Shown: positions 16,957-25,982, counted from the first letter of the stretch. The stretch is 33,805 bases of DNA from Candidatus Anammoximicrobium sp. (GCA_012515235.1 JAAYYU010000322.1:1-33805); one strand, 5' to 3'. A program made the numbers and translations. The notes: a model not told the origin generated them from the letters alone.

Positions 16957-18832
16957 GGTCCTTGGTCTCCCGCGATTGACGGTCCACCTGGGTCCGCTGG
17001 TAGGCCCATCCGGCCAGACCCAAGAGCACCGCCAAGATAAAGAACGCCAGAATGCGATAGATCTCCTGCAAGCCCGCCATGTCGTGCAGGAACGCCTTGC
17101 CCACGGTCACGGCGAAGATGAACAGCGCGGCCCAACGCACGCTCGGCGCGCGGCGGACGAACCCGATCGCCAACAGACACAGGGCGTACACGGACCACAG
17201 CGCCGACAGCGCCACTTGGCCCAGCCAGCGCCAGCGGACGGCCTCGTCGCCGGACACCTGCAGGTCTGCCACGGCCCGGAAATAGCCGTACGTGTCGATG
17301 GACAAGACGAACCACAGCAACAGCACCCCGACCGCGCCCGCCAGGGTTGTCAGGATCCGCTCGGCCCGCCCCAGCCGCGCCCAGAATCCGCGGGCGGCGG
17401 TCACCGCGCCCAGCAGGCAAGCCGTAACGCCCAACGCCGGAATCGCGTACTTGTTGAAAATGGGCGTGACCAGTTCGTGGCTGCGGTGCAGCGTGTCGAC
17501 AAACACCAGCCGGCCGACGGCCAGCGCCGCGACGCCCGCCGCCATTCCGCGCAGGGCCGGCGACCGCGTCCGCAGGCCAAACCACCACAGGGCCGCCGAC
17601 TCGGCCGCCCAGCCCAGCGCGATCCACTCCGCCCGCGCCTGAATCGGAAACGCCAACGCGATGAATCCGACCGCGGCGGCCAACGCGGTCAGCAACTGCC
17701 GGCCGTCGTCCGGGCGGCGCCCCAGCATGACCCGCCCCAGCACGGTGTAGACCAGCGCCATGCCCACGGCCAACAGGCCCAACCACTCGCGATACTCGGC
17801 ACGCAACAGGATGCAGGCCGCCGTGAACCACAGAGAGGCACACAGCAGCAGCCGCACCAGATCTTCCCAAGTGGCCTTGCGCCGCCGAAAGACGTGGGCC
17901 GTCAGACTGTGCATCACGAACAAGGCGTAGATGACCAGCTGAAAACCGAGGGCCCACTCGAATTTCTCCGGATGGTAGTTCTCCCGGTGCCACAGCCAGA
18001 ACAGCCCCTGCGTGCCAAGCAACGCCGCCGTGGCCAGGCCCGGCCAGTGCCGCCACAAGGCCAACACCACGACGCCCGCATCCAACACGGCCAGGTACGT
18101 GAAGAACGACTGGTACTGGTCCGTCTCCGAGTGCATCAGCACGGGGATCAACAGCCCGCCCAGCAAGGACATCCAGGCCAAGGCAGGCGCGTTGTACAAG
18201 ACGGCCAGCAGGGCCGCTTCGATGATCACCGCCAGCAGGAACCCGGCGGCAGCTTGCTGCGGCACCAAATGGTAGAATCCGAAGGCACTGTAGACAGCCA
18301 GAAACAGCACCAGAATCCCGCCGGAAGAAAGCATCTGCGAAAAGACCCGCCAGCCGCGCAGATGGTATCGCCAGCCGCCCGCAACCAACGTCAGCCCGGC
18401 CAGCAAACCGACGGCCACGCGGCCGATGGGCCCGACCCACTGGTTCTCGTAAGCGTAACGCAGGAAGAACGCCGTCCCGAACAAGAGCAGAACGACCGCG
18501 ACCCAGCCCAGCCCTTTGCGCCCGATGAGCAGTTCCCAGTTGATCGCCGGACGCAGCGGCGGCGAGACCGGAACCGGCGGCGGTGGGACGGACGCGCTCG
18601 AACGGCCTTCCTCCGGGCTCGCGATCACCGTCGCCTCGACCACCTCCGACGTGTCGGCAGGCGAGCGGTCATTACGCACCGAGCGCGTTTCGGCCTCCAA
18701 GCAGGCCAGTCGCCGCCCCAGATCACCGACGCGGCGGAACAACACGATCACCAGCACCAAGGTCGCGATCGGAAGCAGCACGACAACCGCGAACAGGAGG
18801 ATTCCCAGCAGTCCGAGAAGTAGTTCTTCCAC
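16928..18832 (-). CDS. DUF2339-family polytopic membrane protein
   Basis: The 634-residue product begins VEELLLGLLGILLFAVVV, then a short coiled/charged segment (about 35-95) ending in a proline-rich linker. The conserved 'NWELLIGRKGLGWVAVVLLL' follows, and then a long series of hydrophobic helices (roughly 18-20) to the C-terminus. This is the DUF2339 layout. GTG 18832 is chosen as the start because GGAGG lies 8 bases upstream, and an upstream extension would add non-conserved sequence. It is followed by the overlapping DUF3999 gene. Transport or envelope function is often guessed for this family but is not established. Confidence 0.8.
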   Translation of the reverse strand: MEELLLGLLGILLFAVVVLLPIATLVLVIVLFRRVGDLGRRLACLEAETRSVRNDRSPADTSEVVEATVIASPEEGRSSASVPPPPVPVSPPLRPAINWELLIGRKGLGWVAVVLLLFGTAFFLRYAYENQWVGPIGRVAVGLLAGLTLVAGGWRYHLRGWRVFSQMLSSGGILVLFLAVYSAFGFYHLVPQQAAAGFLLAVIIEAALLAVLYNAPALAWMSLLGGLLIPVLMHSETDQYQSFFTYLAVLDAGVVVLALWRHWPGLATAALLGTQGLFWLWHRENYHPEKFEWALGFQLVIYALFVMHSLTAHVFRRRKATWEDLVRLLLCASLWFTAACILLRAEYREWLGLLAVGMALVYTVLGRVMLGRRPDDGRQLLTALAAAVGFIALAFPIQARAEWIALGWAAESAALWWFGLRTRSPALRGMAAGVAALAVGRLVFVDTLHRSHELVTPIFNKYAIPALGVTACLLGAVTAARGFWARLGRAERILTTLAGAVGVLLLWFVLSIDTYGYFRAVADLQVSGDEAVRWRWLGQVALSALWSVYALCLLAIGFVRRAPSVRWAALFIFAVTVGKAFLHDMAGLQEIYRILAFFILAVLLGLAGWAYQRTQVDRQSRETKDHDDTDFFNA

Positions 18833-18960
18833 GTCTGATCCTCCGCTGGGAAAACGAGTTGCGTATCCTGGTAGCTTCCGGGTGTCGCCCCCGACCCGCT
18901 CGGCCAGAACCCTGCCGAGCCGAACAGGCCGCAGGCCGCGCCCGCAGCATGCCTGGCCCC

Positions 18961-18998
18961 CGCGACGGCAGGCCGCGCCCGCGACGGCAGGCCGCGCA
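18961..18998. repeat. Tandem 19-bp repeat, two copies
   Basis: CGCGACGGCAGGCCGCGC(C/A) occurs at 18961-18979 and 18980-18998. A degenerate third copy (CAGGCCGCGCCCGC) lies about 30 bases upstream. It is in the region upstream of the DUF2339 gene. Confidence 0.7.
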
Positions 18999-19330
18999 GA
19001 AATGACCTTCGCTAGCATTCTAGCGGGCGCCGCATTCCGACACAGGACCAACGCGGATTTCTTGGCCGGATCGGCCAAAGGAGATTTCCAGCGAAAGCGT
19101 TCGGTCTGTGCCGACTGTAAGGACGAATGCGACTTTGCCGCCTGTATCGGTTCTGCCGCCGAGACCAGAATCCATGGTTGCAGCGGATCTTCTCAGCCGA
19201 TGCATAAGGCGGCGGATGACTTCCGCGATGAGACCCTCATCAACCCCCCGCCCGGCAAGTCGGGCTACGAGTCGACCTTCAACTCGCCCCACCGACCTCC
19301 GATTTGTACGGGTGTCTTCGCCCCTCCATG
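18999..19330 (+). other. Gene-free stretch, possible small RNA ending at a terminator
   Basis: No supported protein gene lies between the DUF2339 start and 19538. A perfect hairpin TTGGCCG-GAT-CGGCCAA sits at 19062-19078, and a strong plus-strand terminator follows at 19331-19360 with no plus-strand gene before it. A transcript between roughly 19080 and 19360 would explain the terminator. No known RNA family (tmRNA, RNase P, SRP RNA) was recognised. Confidence 0.3.
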
Positions 19331-19360
19331 ACCCAGCCGCTCCCCACGGCTGGGTCTTTT
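19331..19360 (+). terminator. Rho-independent terminator
   Basis: ACCCAGCCG (19331-19339) pairs perfectly with CGGCTGGGT (19347-19355) across a 7-base loop and is followed directly by CTTTT. The T run is only on the plus-strand side. Confidence 0.75.
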
Positions 19361-19537
19361 CGTTTCCAAACACGTTTGGGGGCCCTTGATTTTCCGCCCC
19401 AATCAGGCGAAAACTTGCGGTGGGCGGATGGTATTTGGCCGAGCGGCGAATTTCCTGGAGCGCGGCAAGTGCGAACCGGAACGAGCCTTGCCCTGCCGCG
19501 CGCCCGGCCTGACAGCGGGTCCTCCTGAGGCACGAAG

Positions 19538-19816
19538 ATGTTTTCCGACGCGATCGACAACCTGCAGCGAGACTACACGGACCAGTACGTCGTGGTGGAC
19601 GACCAGCGGCCCGAGTTGCGCCGCTTCCGCGGGATGACCGGGATTGTCAAGACGGTCAACATGAACGGGCGGGCCTTGGTCCAGTTCGACAGCCACAACA
19701 ACCTCGGTTGGTACGACATCGAACTCGATTTCCTCAAAATCGTCCCTCCACCGCCGCCTCGGGAAACGGAGACCAAGGCAGCCAAGCCGCCGGTACCCAA
19801 AAAGCAAGAGGCGTGA
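19538..19816 (+). CDS. Small conserved planctomycete-type protein with SH3-like barrel
   Basis: The 92-residue product (begins MFSDAIDNLQRDYTDQYVVV) has a compact beta-rich segment at about 18-70: 'VVVDDQRPELRRFRGMTGIV', 'VNMNGRALVQFDSHNNLGWY', 'DIELDFLKIV'. This looks like a small KOW/SH3-type barrel. A low-complexity proline/lysine tail follows. GAGG lies about 8 bases before the ATG. It is 9 bases upstream of the PAC2-family gene and likely cotranscribed. No function is known to me, and the barrel is an inference from the alternating hydrophobic pattern. Confidence 0.6.
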   Translation: MFSDAIDNLQRDYTDQYVVVDDQRPELRRFRGMTGIVKTVNMNGRALVQFDSHNNLGWYDIELDFLKIVPPPPPRETETKAAKPPVPKKQEA

Positions 19817-19825
19817 TCGCGTAAG

Positions 19826-20665
19826 ATGATGGAAAGCGGTTCCCACCTCATCAGGCTGTGCGATTGTCCCGAGCTGAACGAGGCGACGCTCGTCCTGGCT
19901 TTTACCGGCTGGATGGACGGCGGGGATGTCTCGACCGGCACCGTCAAGCGGCTGGTGCATCTGCTGGATGCCACGCCGGTGGCCAGCATCGATCCGGAAG
20001 CCTTCTATCTGTACAACGTTCCCGGCTCGATGGAGATCGCCTCGCTGTTCCGGCCCCACGTCGAAATCAGCGACGGGCTGATCAAGTCTGTGAACATGCC
20101 CGAAAACGAGTTCTACGTCCATTCGCCGGCCAATCTGGTGCTGTTCATCGGCAAAGAGCCCAACTTGCGTTGGCGGACGTTTGGCGAGTGCGTTCTGCAG
20201 TTTGCCAGTCAGGCCGGAGTGCGCCGTATTCTGTTCATCGGTTCCTTCGGCGGTTCCGTGCCGCATACCCGCGAGCCGCGGTTGTTCATCACCTGTTCCG
20301 ATCCCGAGCTGCGGCCCGAAATGGAAAGATACGGCCTGCGCCGGACCGACTACGTGGGACCCGGCTCCTTCACGAACTACCTGATGACTCTGGCCAGACC
20401 GATCGGCTTGCAGATGGTCTCGCTGGTCGCCGAGATTCCCAGCTATCTCCAAGGCGCCAATCCGCTGAGCATCGAAGCGGTGACACGGCGGTTGGCCAAG
20501 ATCCTCAAACTGCCCCTGGACCTCGCCTCCCTCCGCTCGGCCAGCACCGCCTGGGAACTGGAAGTCTCCAGCGCCGTGGACCAGAACGAAGAGCTGACGC
20601 AACTCGTCCGCCGCCTGGAAGACGAATACGACAACCAGCTGCTGGAGCAGGCCGACGAACACTAG
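19826..20665 (+). CDS. PAC2-family (proteasome assembly chaperone 2-like) protein
   Basis: The 279-residue product shows the PAC2 pattern: 'LNEATLVLAFTGWMDGGDVS' near the N-terminus, 'LFRPHVEISDGLIKSVNMPE', 'DLVLFIG.EPNLRWRTF'-like core, 'VRRILFIGSFGGSVPHTREP', and 'YVGPGSFTNYLMTLA..IGLQMVSLVAEIPSYLQGANP'. The C-terminal 40 residues form a charged coiled-coil-like helix (EELTQLVRRLEDEYDNQLLE). PAC2 proteins in Archaea and Eukarya help proteasome assembly; bacterial members are poorly characterised, so no function is assigned. It forms a likely two-gene operon with the small SH3-like protein. Confidence 0.8.
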   Translation: MMESGSHLIRLCDCPELNEATLVLAFTGWMDGGDVSTGTVKRLVHLLDATPVASIDPEAFYLYNVPGSMEIASLFRPHVEISDGLIKSVNMPENEFYVHSPANLVLFIGKEPNLRWRTFGECVLQFASQAGVRRILFIGSFGGSVPHTREPRLFITCSDPELRPEMERYGLRRTDYVGPGSFTNYLMTLARPIGLQMVSLVAEIPSYLQGANPLSIEAVTRRLAKILKLPLDLASLRSASTAWELEVSSAVDQNEELTQLVRRLEDEYDNQLLEQADEH

Positions 20666-20700
20666 CGCCAAACGGTCGTAGGCTGCTTTACAATCACGCT

Positions 20701-20797
20701 GGGGTCAGGCTGACAGAATTCAGTTTTGGCCGAGCCACGTCGTTGCCTCTAGCCGGACCCACCGTCGGCCAAAATTGAATTCTGTCAGCCTGACCCC
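20701..20797. repeat. Palindromic repeat copy 3 (97 bp)
   Basis: The left arm begins GGGGTCAGGCTGACAGAATT and the right arm ends AATTCTGTCAGCCTGACCCC. About 33 bases pair, with one G-T wobble. Relative to copy 2, the change TTAC to TGAC is matched by a change in the opposite arm. It starts 35 bases after the PAC2 stop codon. Confidence 0.85.
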
Positions 20798-20919
20798 TTT
20801 GGAAAGTCTTCCGTGTCGTGCTGCGCTGGCCTGTCGTCGTCGAAGCCGCGGAAGTAGGATGATTCCGTTTCTCCGGGAACGATTCGCCGTCCCGGCCTTC
20901 CTTCGAGTGGAGTACTTCC

Positions 20920-21849
20920 ATGAGTGCGAGACGCATGAAGTCGTTCAGTGGGCTCTTCGCGGCTCTTCTCCTGGGCGCCTGGGCGCCGTCGTGGGCCCCG
21001 GCCGCGGAGAAACCCAAAGCGGCTGCGAATCATCCGCCGGGGTTTGTCACGCCGAAGCCGGATGCGGTGATTCCCTTGTGGCCGGGGGATGCTCCGGGGC
21101 TGCTGCCGGGCGGGCGGGCCGAGACGCTTGTGAACGAACGCTACGGCAACGTGTCGGCGCCGCAGTTGTTCGTGTACCTGCCGCCGAAGGAAAAGGCCAG
21201 CGGGACGGCGCTGGTGATCGCGGCGGGCGGCGGCTATCACCATCTGGCCATGTGCCTGCACGTGGAGAACGTCGTCAAGTTGCTGCACGACCAGGGGATC
21301 GCCGTGTTCGGCCTCAAGTACCGGACCCGGTACGGCGCCAACGACGTGGTGGCCGATGCGCTGGCGGACGGCAAGCGAGCGGTGCGGATCGTGCGCAGCC
21401 GGGCGGCCGAGTGGGGCATCGACCCGCACCGGATCGGTTTCCAGGGCTACTCGGCCGGAGCCAATCTGGGCCTGAACCTGGCGGGCCAATTCGACGCGGG
21501 CGACCCGGCCGCGGCGGACCCGATCGAGCGGCTCAGCAGCCGCCCCGACTTCTGCGTGCTGATGTGCGTCTGGCCGAACCGGCGGACGACGGCCGATTTT
21601 CCGCTTAGCAAGAATTCGCCGCCGACCTTTTTCGCCCACGCCCGCGACGACACCACCGCACCGATCGGCTTTGCGATGGAGGTCCGCGAAAAGCTCCGCC
21701 GCCTGGGCGTCCCGGACGAGATGTTCGTGGTGGACACCGGCGGCCACGGGGCTTTTCACATCGGCATGGTCGAGGGCCCCGGCGTGCGGTGGCCGGAAGC
21801 CCTGCTCCTTTGGCTGAGAAAGATCAGCCTGTGGCGCCAATTGCCGTGA
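20920..21849 (+). CDS. Exported alpha/beta hydrolase (carbohydrate-esterase-like)
   Basis: The 309-residue product has a signal peptide (about 1-29, SFSGLFAALLLGAWAPSWAP). An alpha/beta-hydrolase core follows: oxyanion-region 'ALVIAAGGGYHHLA', nucleophile elbow 'IGFQGYSAGANLGLNLA' (Ser in GYSAGA), an acid-bearing 'FFAHARDDTTAP', and the histidine in 'VDTGGHGAFHIGM'. This matches the acetylxylan-esterase/BD-FAE-like lipases and esterases that are frequent in planctomycete polysaccharide-degradation regions. The substrate is unknown; an acylated sugar is likely. It converges on the DUF1080 gene, and both are probably exported, suggesting a shared carbohydrate role. Confidence 0.78.
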   Translation: MSARRMKSFSGLFAALLLGAWAPSWAPAAEKPKAAANHPPGFVTPKPDAVIPLWPGDAPGLLPGGRAETLVNERYGNVSAPQLFVYLPPKEKASGTALVIAAGGGYHHLAMCLHVENVVKLLHDQGIAVFGLKYRTRYGANDVVADALADGKRAVRIVRSRAAEWGIDPHRIGFQGYSAGANLGLNLAGQFDAGDPAAADPIERLSSRPDFCVLMCVWPNRRTTADFPLSKNSPPTFFAHARDDTTAPIGFAMEVREKLRRLGVPDEMFVVDTGGHGAFHIGMVEGPGVRWPEALLLWLRKISLWRQLP

Positions 21850-21904
21850 CGGCTTCCCCGCGGGACGGATTGCTGACCCGTCCGGGACGAAAGGACGTTC
21901 CGTC

Positions 21905-23293
21905 CTACGGTGCTTGTGCCGGTGCATCCGGCGTCTGGGCGGCGGCGGGCGGAAGCCGCTTGACGGCGATGTTGCGGAACAGCACGGGATCTTGGTGCCC
22001 GGCGAAGCCGAAGTGGCCGCTGGTCCGGTCTTTGCCCGGATGCGGCCAATTGTCCTTGAATTCGGTGACCTTGCTCAGGTCCGCGTTCAGGATGACCGTG
22101 CCGTTCAGTTCGACGAGGATGGTCGAGCCCTGGACGGTCACCTGCTGGTAGTTCCACTGTCCGACCGGCCGCAGATAGCCGCGTTGGGCGGGCACCATCG
22201 CGTAGGCCGAGCCGTGGAACTGGCGCGGATCGAGCTTGGCATACTTCTCGGCCGTGTCGTCGATCACCTGCAATTCGGTCATGCCGTCGTACGCCGCCCG
22301 TCCCGTGCCGGGATAGCGGATCGCCAGGCCGTTGTTGCCGCCCGGCGGCAGCTGGAACTCCAGCCGCGCGACGAAATCGTCGTATTGCTCCTCCGTGAAC
22401 AGCACGCCGCCCTTGCCCTGGCGGCAGACGATCGCCCCGTCGCGGACTTCGTAGTTGTCCACCGCGCCGGCCCAGCCGCTCAGATCGCGGCCGTTGAACA
22501 CCGGCTGGAACCCCTGCGCCGCGTCGTCGCCGCGGAGACGCCGATTCGCCTCGTCGGCCGGGATCTCCCGGACCAAGATGTTCCGCCAGCGGATTTCGCC
22601 CCCGTGCGTCTGCAGGTGAATCGGGCCGCGCACCGGCAACGGCGCGACGCGGTCCTTGTCCCAGTAGTTCTCCATGATCGCGTGGTCGACCACCAGTTGG
22701 CCGTTCAACAGCACGGTGGTGCGACTGCCGATCTGCGTGATGCGGAACTGGTTCCATTGGCCGAACGGTTTGTCGGCCAGGACCAGGGGCAGCTTGCCGG
22801 GCGCGTCGGCGCGGTTGTTGTACAGCCCGCCGGAGCCCTTGTCGGCGCCCCGGTCCCACTTGCCGCCCGCTTCCGTGTAATCCCAGATCTGGATCTGCGG
22901 CGCGCCGCGCAGGTAGATCCCGCTGTCGGCCTTGGCCACGGTCTTGTACTCGATCAGCAGTTCGAGATCGCCGAACTCCTCGCGCGTCGTCGCATAGGGG
23001 CCTTGTCCGTCGTTCACCAGTTCGCCGTTCTCGACGCGCCAGTGAGCCAAGAATTCCTCTTGCTTGGCCTCGATGGCCTGCTCTCGTTCTTCCGCCGGGA
23101 CGCGCTCGGTCTGGTGAGGGTTGTTTCCGTACCAGCCGTCCAGATTCTGGCCGTTGAACAAAGCTCGAAAACCTTCCGGCGGATTGGGTTCGGCCGCCAG
23201 CAAGACGCCCGCAATCGCGAATTGGCTGAAAACGATCAGGGTTGCCAGACTGGCCAGTTGGCCTTTCGGGAAGTATCTCATGAAGCATCTCAT
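21905..23293 (-). CDS. Exported protein with two DUF1080 (3-keto-disaccharide hydrolase-type) domains
   Basis: The 462-residue product has a signal peptide (about 12-34, LASLATLIVFSQFAIAGVLL). Two DUF1080 concanavalin-like domains follow, one at about 40-230 ('GFRALFNGQNLDGWYG', 'GIYLRGAPQIQIWDY', 'IHLQTHGGEIRWRNI') and one at about 250-450 ('FQPVFNGRDLSGWAG', 'NGLAIRYPGTGRAAYDGMTE', 'GHFGFAGHQDPVLFRNIAVK'). DUF1080 has been annotated as 3-keto-disaccharide hydrolase and is highly expanded in Planctomycetes. ATG 23293 with AGAGG 8 bases upstream is preferred; the longer frame would start inside palindromic repeat 4. A proline/alanine-rich tail ends the protein. Confidence 0.82.
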   Translation of the reverse strand: MRCFMRYFPKGQLASLATLIVFSQFAIAGVLLAAEPNPPEGFRALFNGQNLDGWYGNNPHQTERVPAEEREQAIEAKQEEFLAHWRVENGELVNDGQGPYATTREEFGDLELLIEYKTVAKADSGIYLRGAPQIQIWDYTEAGGKWDRGADKGSGGLYNNRADAPGKLPLVLADKPFGQWNQFRITQIGSRTTVLLNGQLVVDHAIMENYWDKDRVAPLPVRGPIHLQTHGGEIRWRNILVREIPADEANRRLRGDDAAQGFQPVFNGRDLSGWAGAVDNYEVRDGAIVCRQGKGGVLFTEEQYDDFVARLEFQLPPGGNNGLAIRYPGTGRAAYDGMTELQVIDDTAEKYAKLDPRQFHGSAYAMVPAQRGYLRPVGQWNYQQVTVQGSTILVELNGTVILNADLSKVTEFKDNWPHPGKDRTSGHFGFAGHQDPVLFRNIAVKRLPPAAAQTPDAPAQAP

Positions 23294-23345
23294 GTCGCGT
23301 ACCTCTTGGGAGTGTCGATGGGGATGAAGCGTGCGTTTCAAAGGG

Positions 23346-23443
23346 GGGGCCAGGCACTTCAAACTTCAATCTTCGCCGCGAAAACACGTTGCCAGTGGTA
23401 GAACGTGGGGCAGCGAAGATTGAAGTTTGAAGTGCCTGACCCC
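23346..23443. repeat. Palindromic repeat copy 4 (98 bp), divergent subtype
   Basis: The left arm begins GGGGCCAGGCACTTCAAACT and the right arm ends AGTTTGAAGTGCCTGACCCC. About 30 bases pair with one outer mismatch (C against T at position 5). The middle of the arms differs completely from copies 1-3 and 5, yet remains self-complementary. It lies between the DUF1080 and ThuA-like genes. Confidence 0.85.
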
Positions 23444-23536
23444 GCACATTCCGTTCGGGGACGTTGTCTTGGCCGCCGTTGCCGGCAGTCCAGGCCTTTT
23501 CCGCAGGCCGCCGCGGGGCAAGGGGCTTCCTGCCTC

Positions 23537-24499
23537 TCACTGGTTCATCTCGTCGATGATCCGTTGCGTTTGTTCGGTGGTCCAATTGCCCGGCCGGTTG
23601 CCGCCCAGGTTGGCCTCCATTTCCGCGGCGGTGGGGCGCGGGGCCTGCACGCCTTGCGGCGGCACGTCGATCCGGGCAACCCAGCAGAGGGCGTTCAGCA
23701 GGATCTGGCGGAAACCGTCGTGGGCGTAATTCCAGTGGTCGTGCCCGCCCGTGAAGCCGAAGCCGCGGCCGCCGTCCGGGCGCTCGTAGGCCCAGGCCAC
23801 GTGCTCCGCCATTCCGACGCGGGACCGCACCGTCGGGTTGCCGCTGTGCGGTCCGTCGCGCCCCTGGCGAGTCCTCTCCGGCGGCACGGCGCTCAGGATG
23901 GGCGTCACGCCTTGCATCCCTTCGCGGAACCGCATGTGATAGTACCACTCGTCGTGGATCGCGAACGGCCGCACGCCGCGGGTGATCGGGTGGTCCGGCA
24001 GTTGTTTGAATTCCGCCTTCCACGACGGATTGACCGACCAGTGCTGCTCGTAGTACCCGCCGAGCCAGGCGAGCAGGTATTTTCCCCAACGCGTGCCAGG
24101 ATCCAACGCGTAGTGGATATAGGCGATGCCGACGCCCCGCTGGGCAAAGGCGTCCAGGGCCTGGTAGTTGGCCTCCGAGCCCAGCACGCCGTTGCCGTCG
24201 CAAGCGATCACCATCGCGGCGGCCCCGTCCAGGACCGACAGGTCGTTCGGCCAGCCGCCTTCTACGACGACCGCCTCAACGCCGGACACGCTCTTGTTGA
24301 GAATGCCGGCCAGCAGCTTGCACTCGGCCGGATAAGCGTGAGCGCTCCATCCGTGGCTCTGCCGGCCGGGCAGAAACACGATCTTCTTCTTGGCAGCCGC
24401 CGCCGGCGCCTGGTCCGCGCCGGCGGCCGGCGCAACGGCCGGGCCGAGGCAGGAAACGGCAATCCCTAACAGGACAACAATCGCGATGCGGTGTCTCAT
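23537..24499 (-). CDS. Exported ThuA-like (trehalose-utilisation type) protein
   Basis: The 320-residue product has a signal peptide (about 4-30, RIAIVVLLGIAVSCLGPAVA). A ThuA-like class I glutamine-amidotransferase-fold domain follows: 'KKKIVFLPGRQSHGWSAHAY', 'GAAAMVIACDGNGVL', 'GVGIAYIHYALDPG', 'HPITRGVRPFAIHDEWYYHM', and 'GFTGGHDHWNYAHDGFRQ'. ThuA proteins are linked to disaccharide (trehalose) catabolism and often sit near DUF1080 genes in Planctomycetes. ATG 24499 is preferred because GGAGG lies 10 bases before it and the signal peptide starts there. It is cooriented with the DUF1080 gene downstream, separated by the fourth palindrome. Confidence 0.82.
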   Translation of the reverse strand: MRHRIAIVVLLGIAVSCLGPAVAPAAGADQAPAAAAKKKIVFLPGRQSHGWSAHAYPAECKLLAGILNKSVSGVEAVVVEGGWPNDLSVLDGAAAMVIACDGNGVLGSEANYQALDAFAQRGVGIAYIHYALDPGTRWGKYLLAWLGGYYEQHWSVNPSWKAEFKQLPDHPITRGVRPFAIHDEWYYHMRFREGMQGVTPILSAVPPERTRQGRDGPHSGNPTVRSRVGMAEHVAWAYERPDGGRGFGFTGGHDHWNYAHDGFRQILLNALCWVARIDVPPQGVQAPRPTAAEMEANLGGNRPGNWTTEQTQRIIDEMNQ

Positions 24500-25086
24500 G
24501 GCAGCAATGCCTCCAAGGTGAGTCTGATGTGCGGGGAACGGGTTGCGGAAAACGGGGTTCGCAACCGTCAGCAGAAGCCCTCTTCCGTCCGGCGTCAACC
24601 GCCGGCGAAGCGCCCGTCACAGCAAGCGCGCGCCCAGGTTTTGTCTTCCGGACCGGTGCACTTCTGGGCCATTATGAAGCCGAACGGAGTCGCGCACAAG
24701 AGCCGTCCCTGCCGGAAAGCAGGGAGGCCGCCCGACGGCAAAGACGCCGCCGAAGTCCGTCAAGCCGTCGCGGAAGGACCAGAAGCTAAACCGTGCGACA
24801 TCGCACGCAACGCCAGCCGCCGACAGCCGCGCCATCGGGCGCACGCGGTTCCCGTTCCCGCCCTGCACGTGAAGGAAACGGAACGGTGCTCCTCCACCGA
24901 AAAAGGTCCCGCCGAGTGCGCTAGGGTAGTGCGTCCAGCCTGGTTTCCACAGCCTGTCTTTTTCGGCCGTGGGTGAAGGAGACCTTGCCGTACTTGTGGA
25001 CAGTATTGGGTTTGGGGTGCGGTTTTGTCCAGCCCCCCAGGGACTCGGAACCGCTGGACGTTGCCCGGAGCGGGCCAGAGGTAGCC
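24500..25086. other. Gene-poor boundary between chromosome and CRISPR remnant
   Basis: No gene with recognisable content is found. The minus-strand frame of the reverse transcriptase stays open down to 24760, but its sequence below about 25087 does not look like protein of that family. This is where the CRISPR locus appears to have been cut off. Confidence 0.45.
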
Positions 25087-25941
25087 GGGGTGCAGGAGAA
25101 ACCCCAGGAACTCCAGCGACTCGCGGCGGGCGTCCAGGATCCGGGTCTTGGCCCCGTTGACGCGCAGTTCCAACCGGCCCAGTTCGCGCACCGCTCGCCG
25201 CCGCGCCTGCTCCGCCTCCTCGCGGCTGCGGCAGCAGATCACGAAATCGTCGGCATAACGGACCAGCGCACAGCCGCCGCCCAGCAGCGCCCGATCGAAG
25301 GGATCCAAGTACAGATTGGACAGCAGGGGCGACAGCGGACTGCCTTGCGCCACGCCCCGCGGCGTGGCCAGGAACCGCCGCCCCAGCCGGGCGCCGACCT
25401 CCAACTGTTGCCGGACAATCTGCAGCAACGCCCCGTCGCGCACCCGCTGCCCCAGCAGGTCCAACAGCCGCCGGTGCGAAATCGAATCGAAGAAATCGGC
25501 AACGTCCGATTCCAGGAACCAGGGCTGGCCGCCATCCCGCCGACGCAACAACTCGGCAATCGCCTGGTGTACGTCGCGGCCGGGACGGTAGGCAAAGCTG
25601 GTGGCGGCCAGGCAGGGCTCGGCAATTCTCTCCAACACCAGGCGGACCGCCTGAGCCACGACGCGGTCGGCAATGGTGGGGATGCCGAGTTGCCGCTGGC
25701 CGCCGCTGAGCTTCTTGATAAAGGTCCGCCGCACGGGCTGGAACCGGTAGCGGCGCTGGCTAAGCGCATCGCCGATCCGCTGCAATTCGCTGTCCGCCCG
25801 CCGCCGGAACTCGTCCAGGCTGACGGCGTCCACCCCGCCCGCCGGGCCGCCTTGCTGGACCAGGCGCCAGGCCCGCCGCAACAGTTCGGGAGCGCACAGT
25901 TGATCGTACGTCGGGGTCTTTGGCCGAGCGTGATGGGACAT
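24760..25941 (-). CDS. CRISPR-associated group II-type reverse transcriptase, C-terminus probably lost
   Basis: The first ~285 residues are a clear reverse transcriptase: 'GGPAGGVDAVSLDEF', 'QLGIPTIADRVVAQA', 'SFAYRPGRDVHQAI', 'WFLESDVADFFDSISHRRLL' (catalytic Asp), 'GVAQGSPLSPLLSNLYLDPF', the catalytic 'RYADDFVICC' (YADD about 229-232), and 'LEFLGFLL'. All main catalytic motifs are present. Residues after about 285 (below 25087) look like out-of-family sequence, so the thumb or C-terminus is probably truncated. No maturase or intron-type C-terminus is seen. The position just after cas1 and cas2 on the same strand identifies it as part of a CRISPR adaptation module, where such enzymes let spacers be copied from RNA. 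Confidence 0.8.
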   Translation of the reverse strand: MSHHARPKTPTYDQLCAPELLRRAWRLVQQGGPAGGVDAVSLDEFRRRADSELQRIGDALSQRRYRFQPVRRTFIKKLSGGQRQLGIPTIADRVVAQAVRLVLERIAEPCLAATSFAYRPGRDVHQAIAELLRRRDGGQPWFLESDVADFFDSISHRRLLDLLGQRVRDGALLQIVRQQLEVGARLGRRFLATPRGVAQGSPLSPLLSNLYLDPFDRALLGGGCALVRYADDFVICCRSREEAEQARRRAVRELGRLELRVNGAKTRILDARRESLEFLGFLLHPGYLWPAPGNVQRFRVPGGLDKTAPQTQYCPQVRQGLLHPRPKKTGCGNQAGRTTLAHSAGPFSVEEHRSVSFTCRAGTGTACARWRGCRRLALRAMSHGLASGPSATA

Positions 25942-25982
25942 GGCGGTCGGTGGTCTCCAGAGGGGAAGGGGGAAATCGTAGG

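Noticed and set aside
16832..18823. Long plus-strand open frame (663 codons) opposite DUF2339
   Set aside because: Antisense of a clear membrane protein; its Gln/Arg/His-rich composition is the mirror of hydrophobic codons.
19020..19373. Minus-strand open frame of 117 codons overlapping the orphan terminator
   Set aside because: It would start upstream of, and read through, a strong terminator hairpin and has no recognisable protein content or start signal.
21756..24203. Long minus-strand open frame (815 codons) across the DUF1080 and ThuA-like genes
   Set aside because: It is a shifted frame over two well-supported genes and runs through palindromic repeat 4.
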